Source: a bacterium
GTDB lineage: Bacteria; SZUA-182; DTGQ01
NCBI GenBank assembly: GCA_023512255.1
Contig: JAILZY010000060.1
Span: 1-22,598, forward strand
Length of the DNA stretch: 22,598 bases
Direction: 5' to 3'
Shown here: piece after piece, positions 1 through 7,139 of the stretch
Numbering within the stretch: the first letter of the stretch is position 1
How the letters are laid out: each line of letters starts with the position of its first letter
Made by a program: the position numbers and the translations under genes
Notes under the pieces: model-generated
What the model was told of the DNA's origin: nothing
The model's database searches: none
Seen by the model: the letters and a program-made list of their open reading frames with translations, nothing else

Positions 1-92
1 AACTTTCTTCTCTCTTTATTTTCTCTCCTCCCCTTTATATTTTCAACATTATTTTTTCAACATGGGGAACATCTGGCTTCGAAGCGTTTCAA

Positions 93-120
93 TTGACTTT
101 AAAAAAAATTGTGTTATACT
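93..120 (+). promoter_or_regulatory. Sigma70-type promoter for the TPR/lipoprotein operon
   Basis: TTGACT at 93-98 and TATACT at 115-120 are separated by 16 bases that include an A-run. The predicted transcription start lies near 127, giving a leader of about 70 bases before the TPR gene. The hexamers are close to consensus, but promoter activity is inferred. Confidence 0.6.
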
Positions 121-198
121 ATCTTCAATAAAGTGGTATATTTGCATGTTTAAAGCTTAAACCGCAAGGCTCAATATTTAAGACTGAAAGGCAGAAAG

Positions 199-1935
199 AT
201 GATGGATAAAAGAGCCCTGTTTCCAGGGAGAATTGGCTGGCTGCTTATACTTATCGGAGTGGTAGTATGGCTTCTGAGCCCAAGGGTGTGTCTGGCTGGA
301 GGCAGGGCCCCGAGTTCGTCGGATGGTTTGAGTGCTGCTTATTATCACTTTCTGATGGCTGAATTATTTGGCCATGAAGGGAAAATAGACCAATCGGTTG
401 AGGAGTACGCGAAAGCCTCAGAGGCTGATCCAAACTCTCTCTTTCTTCATAGCGAGCTGGCTAATCTTCTGCATCAGCAGGGTAAGATAGAAGAGGCCAT
501 AGCGCATTGTGAAAAGATTTTAGCCATAGATCCCAATAACGTGGGGGCTATCTTCCGGATGGCTCGTATTTATTCTCAGCAGGGTACGATTGACAAAGCC
601 ATATCCCTTTATCGGAAGGCGATCAGCATTGATCGGGAAAATCCTATGGCCTATATGTTTCTGGGACAAGTGTATTCGACCGCCGGGAATTATGAAGAAA
701 GTATCAAAATTTACAAGCAGCTCATCAGCATTATCCCTGACTATTATATTGCCTATTATTATCTGGCCAAGGTGTATCTTGAACTTGACATGGTGGAGAC
801 GGCGATTGATTATTTGAAGAAGGCTATCCAGATTAATCCGGAGTTTAAATCCGCACTCATTAAGCTGGCGGTTATCTATGAAAATAAGAAACAGTATGAG
901 CCGGCGGCCAAGATTTATCAACAGCTTATTGATCAGGATCCTGAGGCTTTGGAGTTTCGCTATCAGCTTGGCAGGCTGTTCATTATGGCGGACAAGTTGG
1001 AAGAAGCGCTGAAGCAGTTTCAGATTATTCAGCAGAAAGATCCTGATAATATGGAAAATTATGTCAAGATCGGGCTCATTTACTATGAGCAGAAGCACTA
1101 TTCGAAAGCGATCGAAGCCTTTGGAAAGTATCTGGAATTCAATCCTGCTGACGAGGATGTGAGGCTTTATCTTGGCATGTCCTATGAAGAGATGAAGAAT
1201 TATGAGGCTGGTCTTTTGCAGTTTAAAAAGATCCTGACCTTTCACCCCGAGTCGATCAAAGCCAGGGTTCATCTAAATTATATATATCAGAAATTGAACC
1301 GTCTGCCCGAGGCGGTTGAGGTGCTGAAAGAGGCGATTCGGCTTCAGCCCAAAATGGTAGACCTATATATAACCCTGGCTCTTACCTATAATCAGACCAA
1401 GCAGTATCAAGAGGCTATTGATTCTCTGTCGAAGGCCTTGGCCATTGAGCCTAATAATGACAGCCTGCATTTTTATCTTGGGGCCGTTTACGAGAAGGCT
1501 GGCCGATTTGAAGACTCCATTCGTGAGTTTGAAAAGACCATTGAGTTGAACCCGCAGCGGGCGGAAGCTTACAATTACATCGGCTACATGTATGCCGAGC
1601 GGGGGATCAATCTTGAAGATGCGGTTTCGAAGATCAAAAAGGCGCTTGAATTTGAACCCCAAAACGGAGCCTACTTAGACAGCCTCGGCTGGGCCTATTT
1701 TAAAAAGGGATTGTTAGAAGAGTCGGTGGTGGAATTAGAAAAAGCGGTCAAGATAATTACCGATGATCCGGTGATCTATGAGCATCTTGGCCAGGTGTAT
1801 TATCGGAAGGGCAACCTGCCTCTGGCTCTTGACTATTTGAAAAAATCGCTGCAATATGATCCGAACAATGTTAATGTCAAGCGGTTTCTGGAAGATTTGC
1901 AGCGAGAGCTTGAGAAGAAGAAAGAAGCCAAATGA
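199..1935 (+). CDS. Exported TPR-repeat protein (about 15 TPRs)
   Basis: A 578-residue protein with an N-terminal hydrophobic segment (about residues 13-33) ending in a signal-peptidase-like Ala-Gly-Gly, so it is probably exported. From about residue 42 to the end it is almost entirely 34-residue tetratricopeptide repeats, roughly 15 of them. They show the usual Gly-Tyr-Ala pattern and the Asp-Pro-Asn turn between helices. A segment near residues 455-510 (YLDSLGWAYFKKG) is typical of envelope TPR proteins that sit next to DUF4292 lipoproteins. TPR arrays are protein-protein scaffolds, and no catalytic domain is visible. Two adjacent ATG codons (199 and 202) could serve as start; the ribosome-binding site is only a weak AAAGG. 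The gene overlaps the next by four bases (ATGA), so the two are likely co-translated. The role is probably in outer-membrane or envelope assembly, but the partner is unknown. Confidence 0.85.
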   Translation: MMDKRALFPGRIGWLLILIGVVVWLLSPRVCLAGGRAPSSSDGLSAAYYHFLMAELFGHEGKIDQSVEEYAKASEADPNSLFLHSELANLLHQQGKIEEAIAHCEKILAIDPNNVGAIFRMARIYSQQGTIDKAISLYRKAISIDRENPMAYMFLGQVYSTAGNYEESIKIYKQLISIIPDYYIAYYYLAKVYLELDMVETAIDYLKKAIQINPEFKSALIKLAVIYENKKQYEPAAKIYQQLIDQDPEALEFRYQLGRLFIMADKLEEALKQFQIIQQKDPDNMENYVKIGLIYYEQKHYSKAIEAFGKYLEFNPADEDVRLYLGMSYEEMKNYEAGLLQFKKILTFHPESIKARVHLNYIYQKLNRLPEAVEVLKEAIRLQPKMVDLYITLALTYNQTKQYQEAIDSLSKALAIEPNNDSLHFYLGAVYEKAGRFEDSIREFEKTIELNPQRAEAYNYIGYMYAERGINLEDAVSKIKKALEFEPQNGAYLDSLGWAYFKKGLLEESVVELEKAVKIITDDPVIYEHLGQVYYRKGNLPLALDYLKKSLQYDPNNVNVKRFLEDLQRELEKKKEAK

Positions 1936-2756
1936 GTTTTTTACTTCAGCCAAGGTGCCAGAGAGTGCTGCTCTTGGGGTGCTTAGGCTGTCTGTACTTC
2001 CTGTTGTGCGGATGCGGCGGGTTGAAGTACACTAAGCGAGTCCAACCCCCTATTTCTGTTGAGCGGGTACTCGCCCAGTTGGTTGAGCATCGCCGCGGCT
2101 TTGAGGATTTGCGGGCTAGGGTCTTTATAAGTATAAGCAGAGAGGGGAAGCGGCAGAGCTTTTCGGCCAATCTTCTCTTTGACTCCTCTGGTCGGATTCG
2201 AATCGAGGGAGTCGGGTTTGCTGACATTCCTTATTTTTTCTTGGCCGCTGATCCTAATCGTATCTGTCTTTATGAGCCGGCTCAGCAGCGACTGATTTGT
2301 GGGGAATCATCGAGTCAAAATTTGGAGCGGTTAGTTGGCCTCGAGCTTCAACCTGAGTCAGCAGTGGCTATTTTTTCAGGAAATCTTCCGGCCAGCGTGT
2401 CCTTTCCACCCCTAAGAGGGGTCTTCTCCCGAGCTGATCAGGATGGGAGTGTGGAATTTTTTTCTGACTCTGACCAGACCTGGTATCGCCTCTGGGTAGA
2501 TCGGCAAAAGGGGGTAATGGTAAGGATGGAAACCAAGAGTGCGGACAAAAAGCCTCTCCTGACTGTCCGGTTTGAGGACTACCAGATGGTGGATGGGTAT
2601 TATTGGCCTAGGCAAATAGAGTGTTCTCTCCCTTCAAGGGTAGATCTTAAAATCAGGTATAAGCAGTTTTCGTTAAACTCAGGAATTTCTGACCATGCCT
2701 TTCACCTGCCGTATCCTCCTGGAACTGTGATCGAGAATATTGGCAGTCTCTGGTAA
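1932..2756 (+). CDS. DUF4292-like outer-membrane lipoprotein (LolA/LolB fold)
   Basis: A 274-residue protein with a hydrophobic leader and a lipobox-like Leu-Cys-Gly-Cys, lipidated cysteine probably Cys28. The rest resembles the DUF4292/LolB-like family, which adopts the LolA-type open beta-barrel that holds acyl chains. Visible family features are the region after residue 50 (FEDLRARVFISISREG), then RIRIEGVGFADIPYFFLAADP and the stretch LERLVGLELQPE. Its start codon overlaps the stop of the TPR gene (ATGA), indicating translational coupling, and the TPR plus DUF4292 pair is a familiar arrangement in deltaproteobacteria-like genomes. The function is probably lipoprotein or lipid handling at the outer membrane, by family analogy. 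Family assignment is from pattern recognition. The leader carries four cysteines (9, 17, 20, 26) before Cys28, so the exact lipidation site is uncertain. Confidence 0.72.
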   Translation: MSFLLQPRCQRVLLLGCLGCLYFLLCGCGGLKYTKRVQPPISVERVLAQLVEHRRGFEDLRARVFISISREGKRQSFSANLLFDSSGRIRIEGVGFADIPYFFLAADPNRICLYEPAQQRLICGESSSQNLERLVGLELQPESAVAIFSGNLPASVSFPPLRGVFSRADQDGSVEFFSDSDQTWYRLWVDRQKGVMVRMETKSADKKPLLTVRFEDYQMVDGYYWPRQIECSLPSRVDLKIRYKQFSLNSGISDHAFHLPYPPGTVIENIGSLW

Positions 2757-2785
2757 GGTAAATCAAGGGAAAGAAAAACCACAAG

Positions 2786-2877
2786 GGTAAGGAGCAAATT
2801 ATAAAGGCAAGGAGTTTTAGCCTTATCCAGCCGAGATTCTAATTTCTGGTAAGGAGCGAATTATAGCAAGGAGTTTT
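2786..2877 (+). repeat. Direct repeat duplicating a ribosome-binding-site leader upstream of trxB
   Basis: Two near-identical leaders lie at 2786-2818 and 2848-2877. Each begins GGTAAGGAGC, continues through AATTATA, and ends GCAAGGAGTTTT. They differ by one substitution and a three-base indel, with a period of 62 bases. Only the second copy is placed to serve the ATG at 2882. The first copy has no start codon at useful spacing and looks like a relic of duplication. Confidence 0.8.
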
Positions 2878-2881
2878 CTTA

Positions 2882-3865
2882 ATGTCTATTTATGACACTA
2901 TTATTATTGGTGGAGGACCGGCAGGGTTGAGCGCTGGCCTCTATGCCGCCAGAGCTGGCCTGCGATCTTTACTTTTGGAAAAGAGCTTTCTTGGGGGGCA
3001 GGCCATAACTGCTGATCGGATTGAGAATTATCCCGGTTTCCCCGAGCCGATCAGCGGGCTAAAAATTATCCAGAACATGGAAGAGCAGGCCAGAAAATAT
3101 AATTTGGCGATCGTGGTCCGGGAGGTCAAATCTCTTGAGGCAGAGGAGGGTAAATTTCGGATCTATCTCGAAGGGGGGCTTGAGGGGAAGCTTGAGCCTG
3201 AACTTGAAAATAAGCTCGAAAATGGGCCAGAAAACGGAGGGCTTTTGCTCAGCCGGACAGTGATCGTAGCTACGGGCGCATCTCCTATTCGTCTCAATGT
3301 TCCGGGTGAGGTGGAGTTTACAGGTCGTGGGGTCTCCTACTGTGCTACCTGCGATGGGCCGCTATTCAGGGATCGTGAGGTGGTGGTTGTCGGAGGGGGA
3401 AACTCTGCTGTGGAGGAAGCACTCTTTCTGGCTAAATTTGCCAGGAAAGTTACCATTGTCCACCGCCGGAGCGCTCTTCGGGCAGATAAGATTCTTCAAG
3501 ATCGGGCCTTTCAAAACCCCAAGATACACTTTTTATGGAATTCGGTGGTTCAGGAGATCAAGGGAGATTCGCAGGTTCGGGCCGTTAGCTTGCAAGACCT
3601 CACCTCTCGCTCCCTGACTACCCAGCCAACAGATGGTCTATTTATTTATGTAGGTTCAAAACCCAATACCGCTTGGCTGCCTCCGGCAGTCAAATTGGAT
3701 GATAAGGGGTTTATCATTACCGATGAGAGGCTCTCAAGCAGTCTGGCTGGTCTATTTGCCGCTGGGGATTGTCGGCAGAAACCGCTGCGGCAGATTATTA
3801 CCGCGGCCAGTGATGGAGCCTTGGCTGGAATGATGGCTTATCACTATCTCCAGGAAAAAACTTGA
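2882..3865 (+). CDS. trxB: Thioredoxin reductase
   Basis: A 327-residue flavoprotein that transfers electrons from NADPH to thioredoxin-like proteins in the cytoplasm. The FAD-binding GGGPAG is at residues 10-15. The redox-active CATC is at Cys154-Cys157. The NAD(P)-binding GGGNSAVEEA starts at residue 171, followed by VHRRSALR, whose arginines fit NADPH preference. The C-terminal FAD motif is GDC near 295-297 followed by RQIITAASDGALAG. Length is normal for the family, but residues about 97-121 hold an odd Glu/Leu/Asn/Gly-rich insertion where E. coli TrxB has a short beta-hairpin. AAGGAG lies about ten bases upstream of the ATG, within the duplicated leader. The stop codon lies inside the -35 box of the downstream promoter. 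The disulfide oxidoreductase encoded at 11684-12316 is a plausible electron acceptor. Confidence 0.93.
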   Translation: MSIYDTIIIGGGPAGLSAGLYAARAGLRSLLLEKSFLGGQAITADRIENYPGFPEPISGLKIIQNMEEQARKYNLAIVVREVKSLEAEEGKFRIYLEGGLEGKLEPELENKLENGPENGGLLLSRTVIVATGASPIRLNVPGEVEFTGRGVSYCATCDGPLFRDREVVVVGGGNSAVEEALFLAKFARKVTIVHRRSALRADKILQDRAFQNPKIHFLWNSVVQEIKGDSQVRAVSLQDLTSRSLTTQPTDGLFIYVGSKPNTAWLPPAVKLDDKGFIITDERLSSSLAGLFAAGDCRQKPLRQIITAASDGALAGMMAYHYLQEKT

Positions 3866-3891
3866 CAAAGATTTAGTAAATACAGTATAGT
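3862..3891 (+). promoter_or_regulatory. Strong promoter overlapping the trxB stop codon
   Basis: A consensus TTGACA (3862-3867) and TATAGT (3886-3891) are separated by 18 bases. The trxB stop TGA (3863-3865) lies inside the -35 element, so the promoter begins within the last codon of the previous gene. It would start transcription of the polyprenyl synthase-ApbE-NusG_II-Gx cluster near 3898. Confidence 0.65.
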
Positions 3892-3940
3892 GGCTTTGTT
3901 TTTGACTGTCTATTAACCCAATAAAAACAAAAGGTTTGTC

Positions 3941-4945
3941 ATGTTACCATCGACTATTTCCTCCCTGATCGGCGATGATCTTGCCAAGGTCGATCAGCAT
4001 CTGAAGAGCTTGCTTGAGTCGGACAATCCCCTGATTTCGCAGATTGGAAATTACATATGCCAGAGCGGCGGCAAGAGAGTGCGGCCTATTCTACTTTTGT
4101 TGAGCGCCCAGGTGGCTGGACATCAAACTCAGCAGACAGAAGACTATCAGGGACAGAGGGAGCGAGCCGTTCATTTGGCCAGTATTATCGAATTTATCCA
4201 TGCAGCCACGCTGCTGCACGATGATGTGATCGATAATGCCTCTTTGCGTCGGGGAAGCCCATCAGCCAATAAAAAGTGGGGAAATCATTTGCCTGTGTTG
4301 GTCGGAGATTACCTATACGCTATCTCCTTTTATCTTCTGGTTAAGGATAACGATACGAGGATAATGGAAACGGTATCCAAGGCTACGGCCACGGTAACTG
4401 ATGGCGAGATTTTGCAGCTGCAAAAATGTGGAGACCTTGGGATTCGAGAGGAAGAATATCTTGAGATCATTGCCAAAAAAACCTCCTGCCTGATGGCTGC
4501 AAGTTGCCGTATCGGGGCTATTTTGGGAGGGGCTCAAAAGGAGCAGGTGGAAGCCCTCTGTGATTATGGAACAGATGTCGGCATAGCCTTTCAACTGGTG
4601 GATGATCTTTTGGATTATATCTCCCGTGAGGAGAAGCTCGGCAAGCCGGTCAATAATGATCTGCAGGGAGGAAACTGCACACTCCCCCTGATTAGGACCT
4701 TGCAGGTAGCCTCTTTGCAAGAAATAGAGCGGATTCGACAGATTATGTCTCAGCCTATATTGTCGCCGGATGACCTTGCCTGGATTGTCAGCCTGATCAA
4801 GCGTTACGGTGCAGATAAATTTACCCTGGATCGGGCAGCCTGGTATGTCCAGAGGGCTAAAGAGCGGCTGGCAGTATTTGCCGATTCTGTCTACCGCAAG
4901 GCTCTGTTTGATTTTTCAGACTATATCATCCAGCGGGATTTCTGA
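3941..4945 (+). CDS. Long-chain all-trans polyprenyl diphosphate synthase (IspB/DmkB-like)
   Basis: A 334-residue cytoplasmic isoprenyl synthase that adds isopentenyl units to an allylic diphosphate to make the side chain of menaquinone or a related quinone. The first Asp-rich motif is HDDVID (Asp94, Asp95, Asp98), preceded by small residues in FIHAATLL that leave room for a long product. The second is DDLLD (Asp221, Asp222, Asp225), followed by EEKLGKPVNNDLQGGN and TLPLI. GGKRVRP near residue 45 binds diphosphate. Size and motifs match octaprenyl/heptaprenyl synthase large subunits. It is the first gene after a strong promoter, and apbE starts 11 bases after its stop. Chain length cannot be set from sequence alone. 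In this context it resembles DmkB of flavin-based electron transfer loci. Confidence 0.9.
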   Translation: MLPSTISSLIGDDLAKVDQHLKSLLESDNPLISQIGNYICQSGGKRVRPILLLLSAQVAGHQTQQTEDYQGQRERAVHLASIIEFIHAATLLHDDVIDNASLRRGSPSANKKWGNHLPVLVGDYLYAISFYLLVKDNDTRIMETVSKATATVTDGEILQLQKCGDLGIREEEYLEIIAKKTSCLMAASCRIGAILGGAQKEQVEALCDYGTDVGIAFQLVDDLLDYISREEKLGKPVNNDLQGGNCTLPLIRTLQVASLQEIERIRQIMSQPILSPDDLAWIVSLIKRYGADKFTLDRAAWYVQRAKERLAVFADSVYRKALFDFSDYIIQRDF

Positions 4946-4956
4946 TTGATCAGATC

Positions 4957-6003
4957 GTGAAAAAAGCATACCTACTTTCTTTTATTGCAGGCCTACTTAT
5001 TGCAGGTCTAGTGGTGCTGGCGACTTTATCGTTTATCCCATCCTGTGGTCTTTTCTCTTCTTCATCTGAGCAGATTTATCACCAAGATAGATTTCTGATG
5101 GGTACCCTGGTTACGATAAGTGTAGTCTCTCCCAACAAGGAGCAGGCGATGGCAGCCATAGGCCGGGCCTTTGAGGTCATGCAGGAGATTGAAAATCAGG
5201 CCAGTAAAAGGATCCCCTCTAGCCTGACCAGCAGAATTAATCAGGCTGCTGGCCGCGGCTCTATCCCCGTTTCTGCTGATTTTTTCGAGATGATCAAAAA
5301 GTCTCTTGAATATTCAAGGCTGACCGAAGGAGCCTTTGACATAACCATCGGGGCCGTTACCGAGCTCTACCACTTTGAGGATGGCCAGGGTACCCTTCCT
5401 GATCCTTCTGCCATACGGCAAAAATTGCCGCTGGTCGGCTATCAGCAAATTCAGCTTGATGAGGAGCGCCGGACCGTTGGGCTGGGCAGACCCGGGGCCA
5501 TGATCGACCTTGGAGGAATAGCCAAGGGGTTTGCGGTCAATAAGGCCGTAGAGTCGCTTAAAGAGAGTGGCATAAAAGCCGGCATTGTCAATGCGGGGGG
5601 TGATATCCGGCTCTTTGGTTACAAGCCCGGCCATAAGCTTTGGAGGATCGGCATTCAGCATCCCCGAAAACCCGACCAGGTCATAGCCTCTTTGGAGATT
5701 ACCGACCAATCCATTGTTACCTCAGGTGATTATGAGCGATTTTTCATCCGTGGTGGCGTTCGCTATCATCACATCCTAGACCCCAAAACCGGATACCCAG
5801 CCAGGGGATGCCAGAGCGTTACCATTGTCTCAGAGACAGCCACCGATGCCATGAGTGCTGGAATTTTTGTGCTTGGTCCGGAAAAGGGAATGGCCCTGAT
5901 TGAGCGGCTGCCGCAAATCGAAGGCCTGATCATTGACCGGGAAGGCAAAGCATTTGTTTCCTCTGGCCTTCGATCAAGGCTGGTTTGGAGGGATAGCCAT
6001 TAA
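4957..6003 (+). CDS. apbE: ApbE-type FAD:protein FMN transferase, lipoprotein
   Basis: A 348-residue enzyme that moves FMN from FAD onto Ser/Thr residues of extracytoplasmic flavoproteins. The start is GTG at 4957, since no ATG fits the hydrophobic leader. The lipobox-like Ile-Pro-Ser-Cys puts lipid on Cys30, so it is membrane-anchored and faces the periplasm. Family motifs appear in order: FLMGTLVTISV (about residue 46), DLGGIAKGFAV, NAGGDIRLFG, HHILDPKTGYPARG and TDAMSAGIFVLG. The last block normally reads Asp-Ala-x-x-Thr, with Asp and Thr binding Mg2+. Here it is Asp297 and Ala301, which may weaken metal binding. No obvious flavinylation target (FMN_bind domain) is in the window. The stop codon overlaps the apparent ATT start of the next gene. 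Confidence 0.92.
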   Translation: MKKAYLLSFIAGLLIAGLVVLATLSFIPSCGLFSSSSEQIYHQDRFLMGTLVTISVVSPNKEQAMAAIGRAFEVMQEIENQASKRIPSSLTSRINQAAGRGSIPVSADFFEMIKKSLEYSRLTEGAFDITIGAVTELYHFEDGQGTLPDPSAIRQKLPLVGYQQIQLDEERRTVGLGRPGAMIDLGGIAKGFAVNKAVESLKESGIKAGIVNAGGDIRLFGYKPGHKLWRIGIQHPRKPDQVIASLEITDQSIVTSGDYERFFIRGGVRYHHILDPKTGYPARGCQSVTIVSETATDAMSAGIFVLGPEKGMALIERLPQIEGLIIDREGKAFVSSGLRSRLVWRDSH

Positions 6004-6397
6004 GGTTTTCCGCAGATTGACCTGGGGAGATAGGATCTTGATTCTCCTCTTGATGCTGATCAGTCTTGGGTCGTTCTTTTTTTTGCCCGCGCGGGGAAAG
6101 AATGGCCGGGTGATTATCCAGGCAGAGCAGGGCATTATTGGCCTCTATAGCCTTGATTCTCCCCGGCGGGTGATTTCAGTCTCTGGTCCCTTGGGCTCAT
6201 CAAGGGTTGAGATTGGGGGAGGAAGGGTGAGGATGCTCTCATCGCCCTGCCCCAATCAGGTATGCACAAAAGCGGGCTGGATCGAGCAGCAGGGGCAAAT
6301 GATCTGCTGTGTGCCCAATCAGGTCCTGATCCGCATCGTAGGTGATGAGAGCAAAGAGAATGAGTCCTCCCTGCACCTGGATGGAGTAACTCGATAG
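5999..6397 (+). CDS. NusG domain II (EetA-like) small membrane-anchored protein with ATT start
   Basis: About 132 residues from ATT at 5999: a short basic N-terminus (IKVFRRLTWGDR), one transmembrane segment (residues about 13-30), then an extracytoplasmic NusG_II domain. That domain carries the family hallmark CPNQVCTKAGW (Cys84, Cys89) and a Cys103-Cys104 pair. The only upstream ATG in frame, at 5933, would add 22 residues that merely re-read the apbE 3' end. GGAGGG sits six bases before the ATT, and family members usually begin with Met-Lys just before such a Gly-Asp-hydrophobic segment, so ATT is the best start; TTG at 6017 is the alternative. The ATT overlaps the apbE stop (ATTAA). NusG_II proteins next to Gx proteins resemble EetA of flavin-based electron transfer loci. 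They are not transcription factors despite the name. Confidence 0.75.
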   Translation: MKVFRRLTWGDRILILLLMLISLGSFFFLPARGKNGRVIIQAEQGIIGLYSLDSPRRVISVSGPLGSSRVEIGGGRVRMLSSPCPNQVCTKAGWIEQQGQMICCVPNQVLIRIVGDESKENESSLHLDGVTR

Positions 6398-6435
6398 ATA
6401 AAGAGAAAACTGATCTGATCGGGGAGTGGTTTTAA

Positions 6436-6566
6436 GGCCATGAATAGTAAAGAGTGAGGCCATTAATAGTGATTATTAAGTGATTATTATTATGATATGA
6501 ATAGCGATCTTGAAGCCATGACTAGCACAAATAGCCTAAATAGATCCCATAGCCTGAATAGATCCC
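6436..6566 (+). repeat. Cluster of short imperfect repeats at the start of the Gx gene
   Basis: GGCCATGAATAGT (6436-6448) recurs as GGCCATTAATAGT (6458-6470) and, more degraded, near 6515-6526. An 18-bp unit, ATAGCCTAAATAGATCCC (6531-6548), is repeated at 6549-6566 with one change. The second set lies inside the coding region and encodes a doubled Ser-Leu-Asn-Arg-Ser. Confidence 0.75.
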
Positions 6567-7090
6567 AGCGACGGGAGAAAATCAACCGGACCGTGCTTCT
6601 TTCTCTTCTGTCTAGTCTGGCTGTTATCCTTTTTATTGTCGAATCAGCTATACCCAATCCGCTGCCTTACCTGAGATTGGGGCTGGCCAATATTGTCATC
6701 ATGGCGGTCATTGCCCTGTATGGTCTGAGGGATGGGCTTTGGGTATCTTTCCTCAGAAGCATGGTAGGCTCTTTGCTTATTGGCACCTTCTTGGGGCCAA
6801 GCTTTTGGCTGAGCATATCGGGAGGGTTAGTCAGCACTATGGCTATGGGCTTGATGTATCGGCTCTTTTCCCCTTTTTTTAGCCTAGTTGGCATAAGTGT
6901 TGTTGGAGCTTATGTCCACAGTCTGACTCAGATGGTATTGGTCTTTGTCTTTCTTATTAAGCGGAAAGAGATCTTCTGCCTCTTGCCTGTTATTCTCATG
7001 AGCTGTCTGATCAGCGGATTCATTAATGGGCTGGCCGCAACCTTTCTGGTTGAGCATCTGCGAAAGGTGCGGCCTATTAATCTTCTATAA
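6497..7090 (+). CDS. Gx transporter family / Hpre_diP_synt_I membrane protein (EetB-like)
   Basis: A 197-residue integral membrane protein with about five or six hydrophobic segments after residue 32, matching the family historically named heptaprenyl diphosphate synthase component I. Diagnostic stretches are ESAIPNPLPYLRLGLANI, GLRDGLWVSFLRSMVGSLLIGTFLGP and GGLVSTMAMG. The family resembles ECF transporter S components and is not an enzyme subunit despite the name. It sits after polyprenyl synthase, ApbE and NusG_II genes, the context of EetB in flavin-based electron transfer loci. The start is uncertain: ATG at 6497 or 6518, neither with a good ribosome-binding site. The first ~28 residues are hydrophilic, contain an 18-bp duplication and are not expected from the family, so the functional start may be further in. 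Confidence 0.82.
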   Translation: MNSDLEAMTSTNSLNRSHSLNRSQRREKINRTVLLSLLSSLAVILFIVESAIPNPLPYLRLGLANIVIMAVIALYGLRDGLWVSFLRSMVGSLLIGTFLGPSFWLSISGGLVSTMAMGLMYRLFSPFFSLVGISVVGAYVHSLTQMVLVFVFLIKRKEIFCLLPVILMSCLISGFINGLAATFLVEHLRKVRPINLL

Positions 7091-7121
7091 TTTAATCGCT
7101 CTTATTTATTAGCTACCATTG

Positions 7122-7139
7122 AGGGACATAACCCTTTTT
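7122..7139 (+). terminator. Possible weak terminator after the Gx gene
   Basis: AGGG (7122-7125) can pair with CCCT (7132-7135) over a six-base loop, followed by a short T-run. The stem is only four base pairs, and the element overlaps the stop codon of the converging Fe-S gene, so support is weak. Confidence 0.25.

Noticed and set aside
520-1272. 250-codon open frame antisense to the TPR gene
   Set aside because: It mirrors the TPR repeat codons, has no family resemblance and lies wholly inside a well-supported gene.
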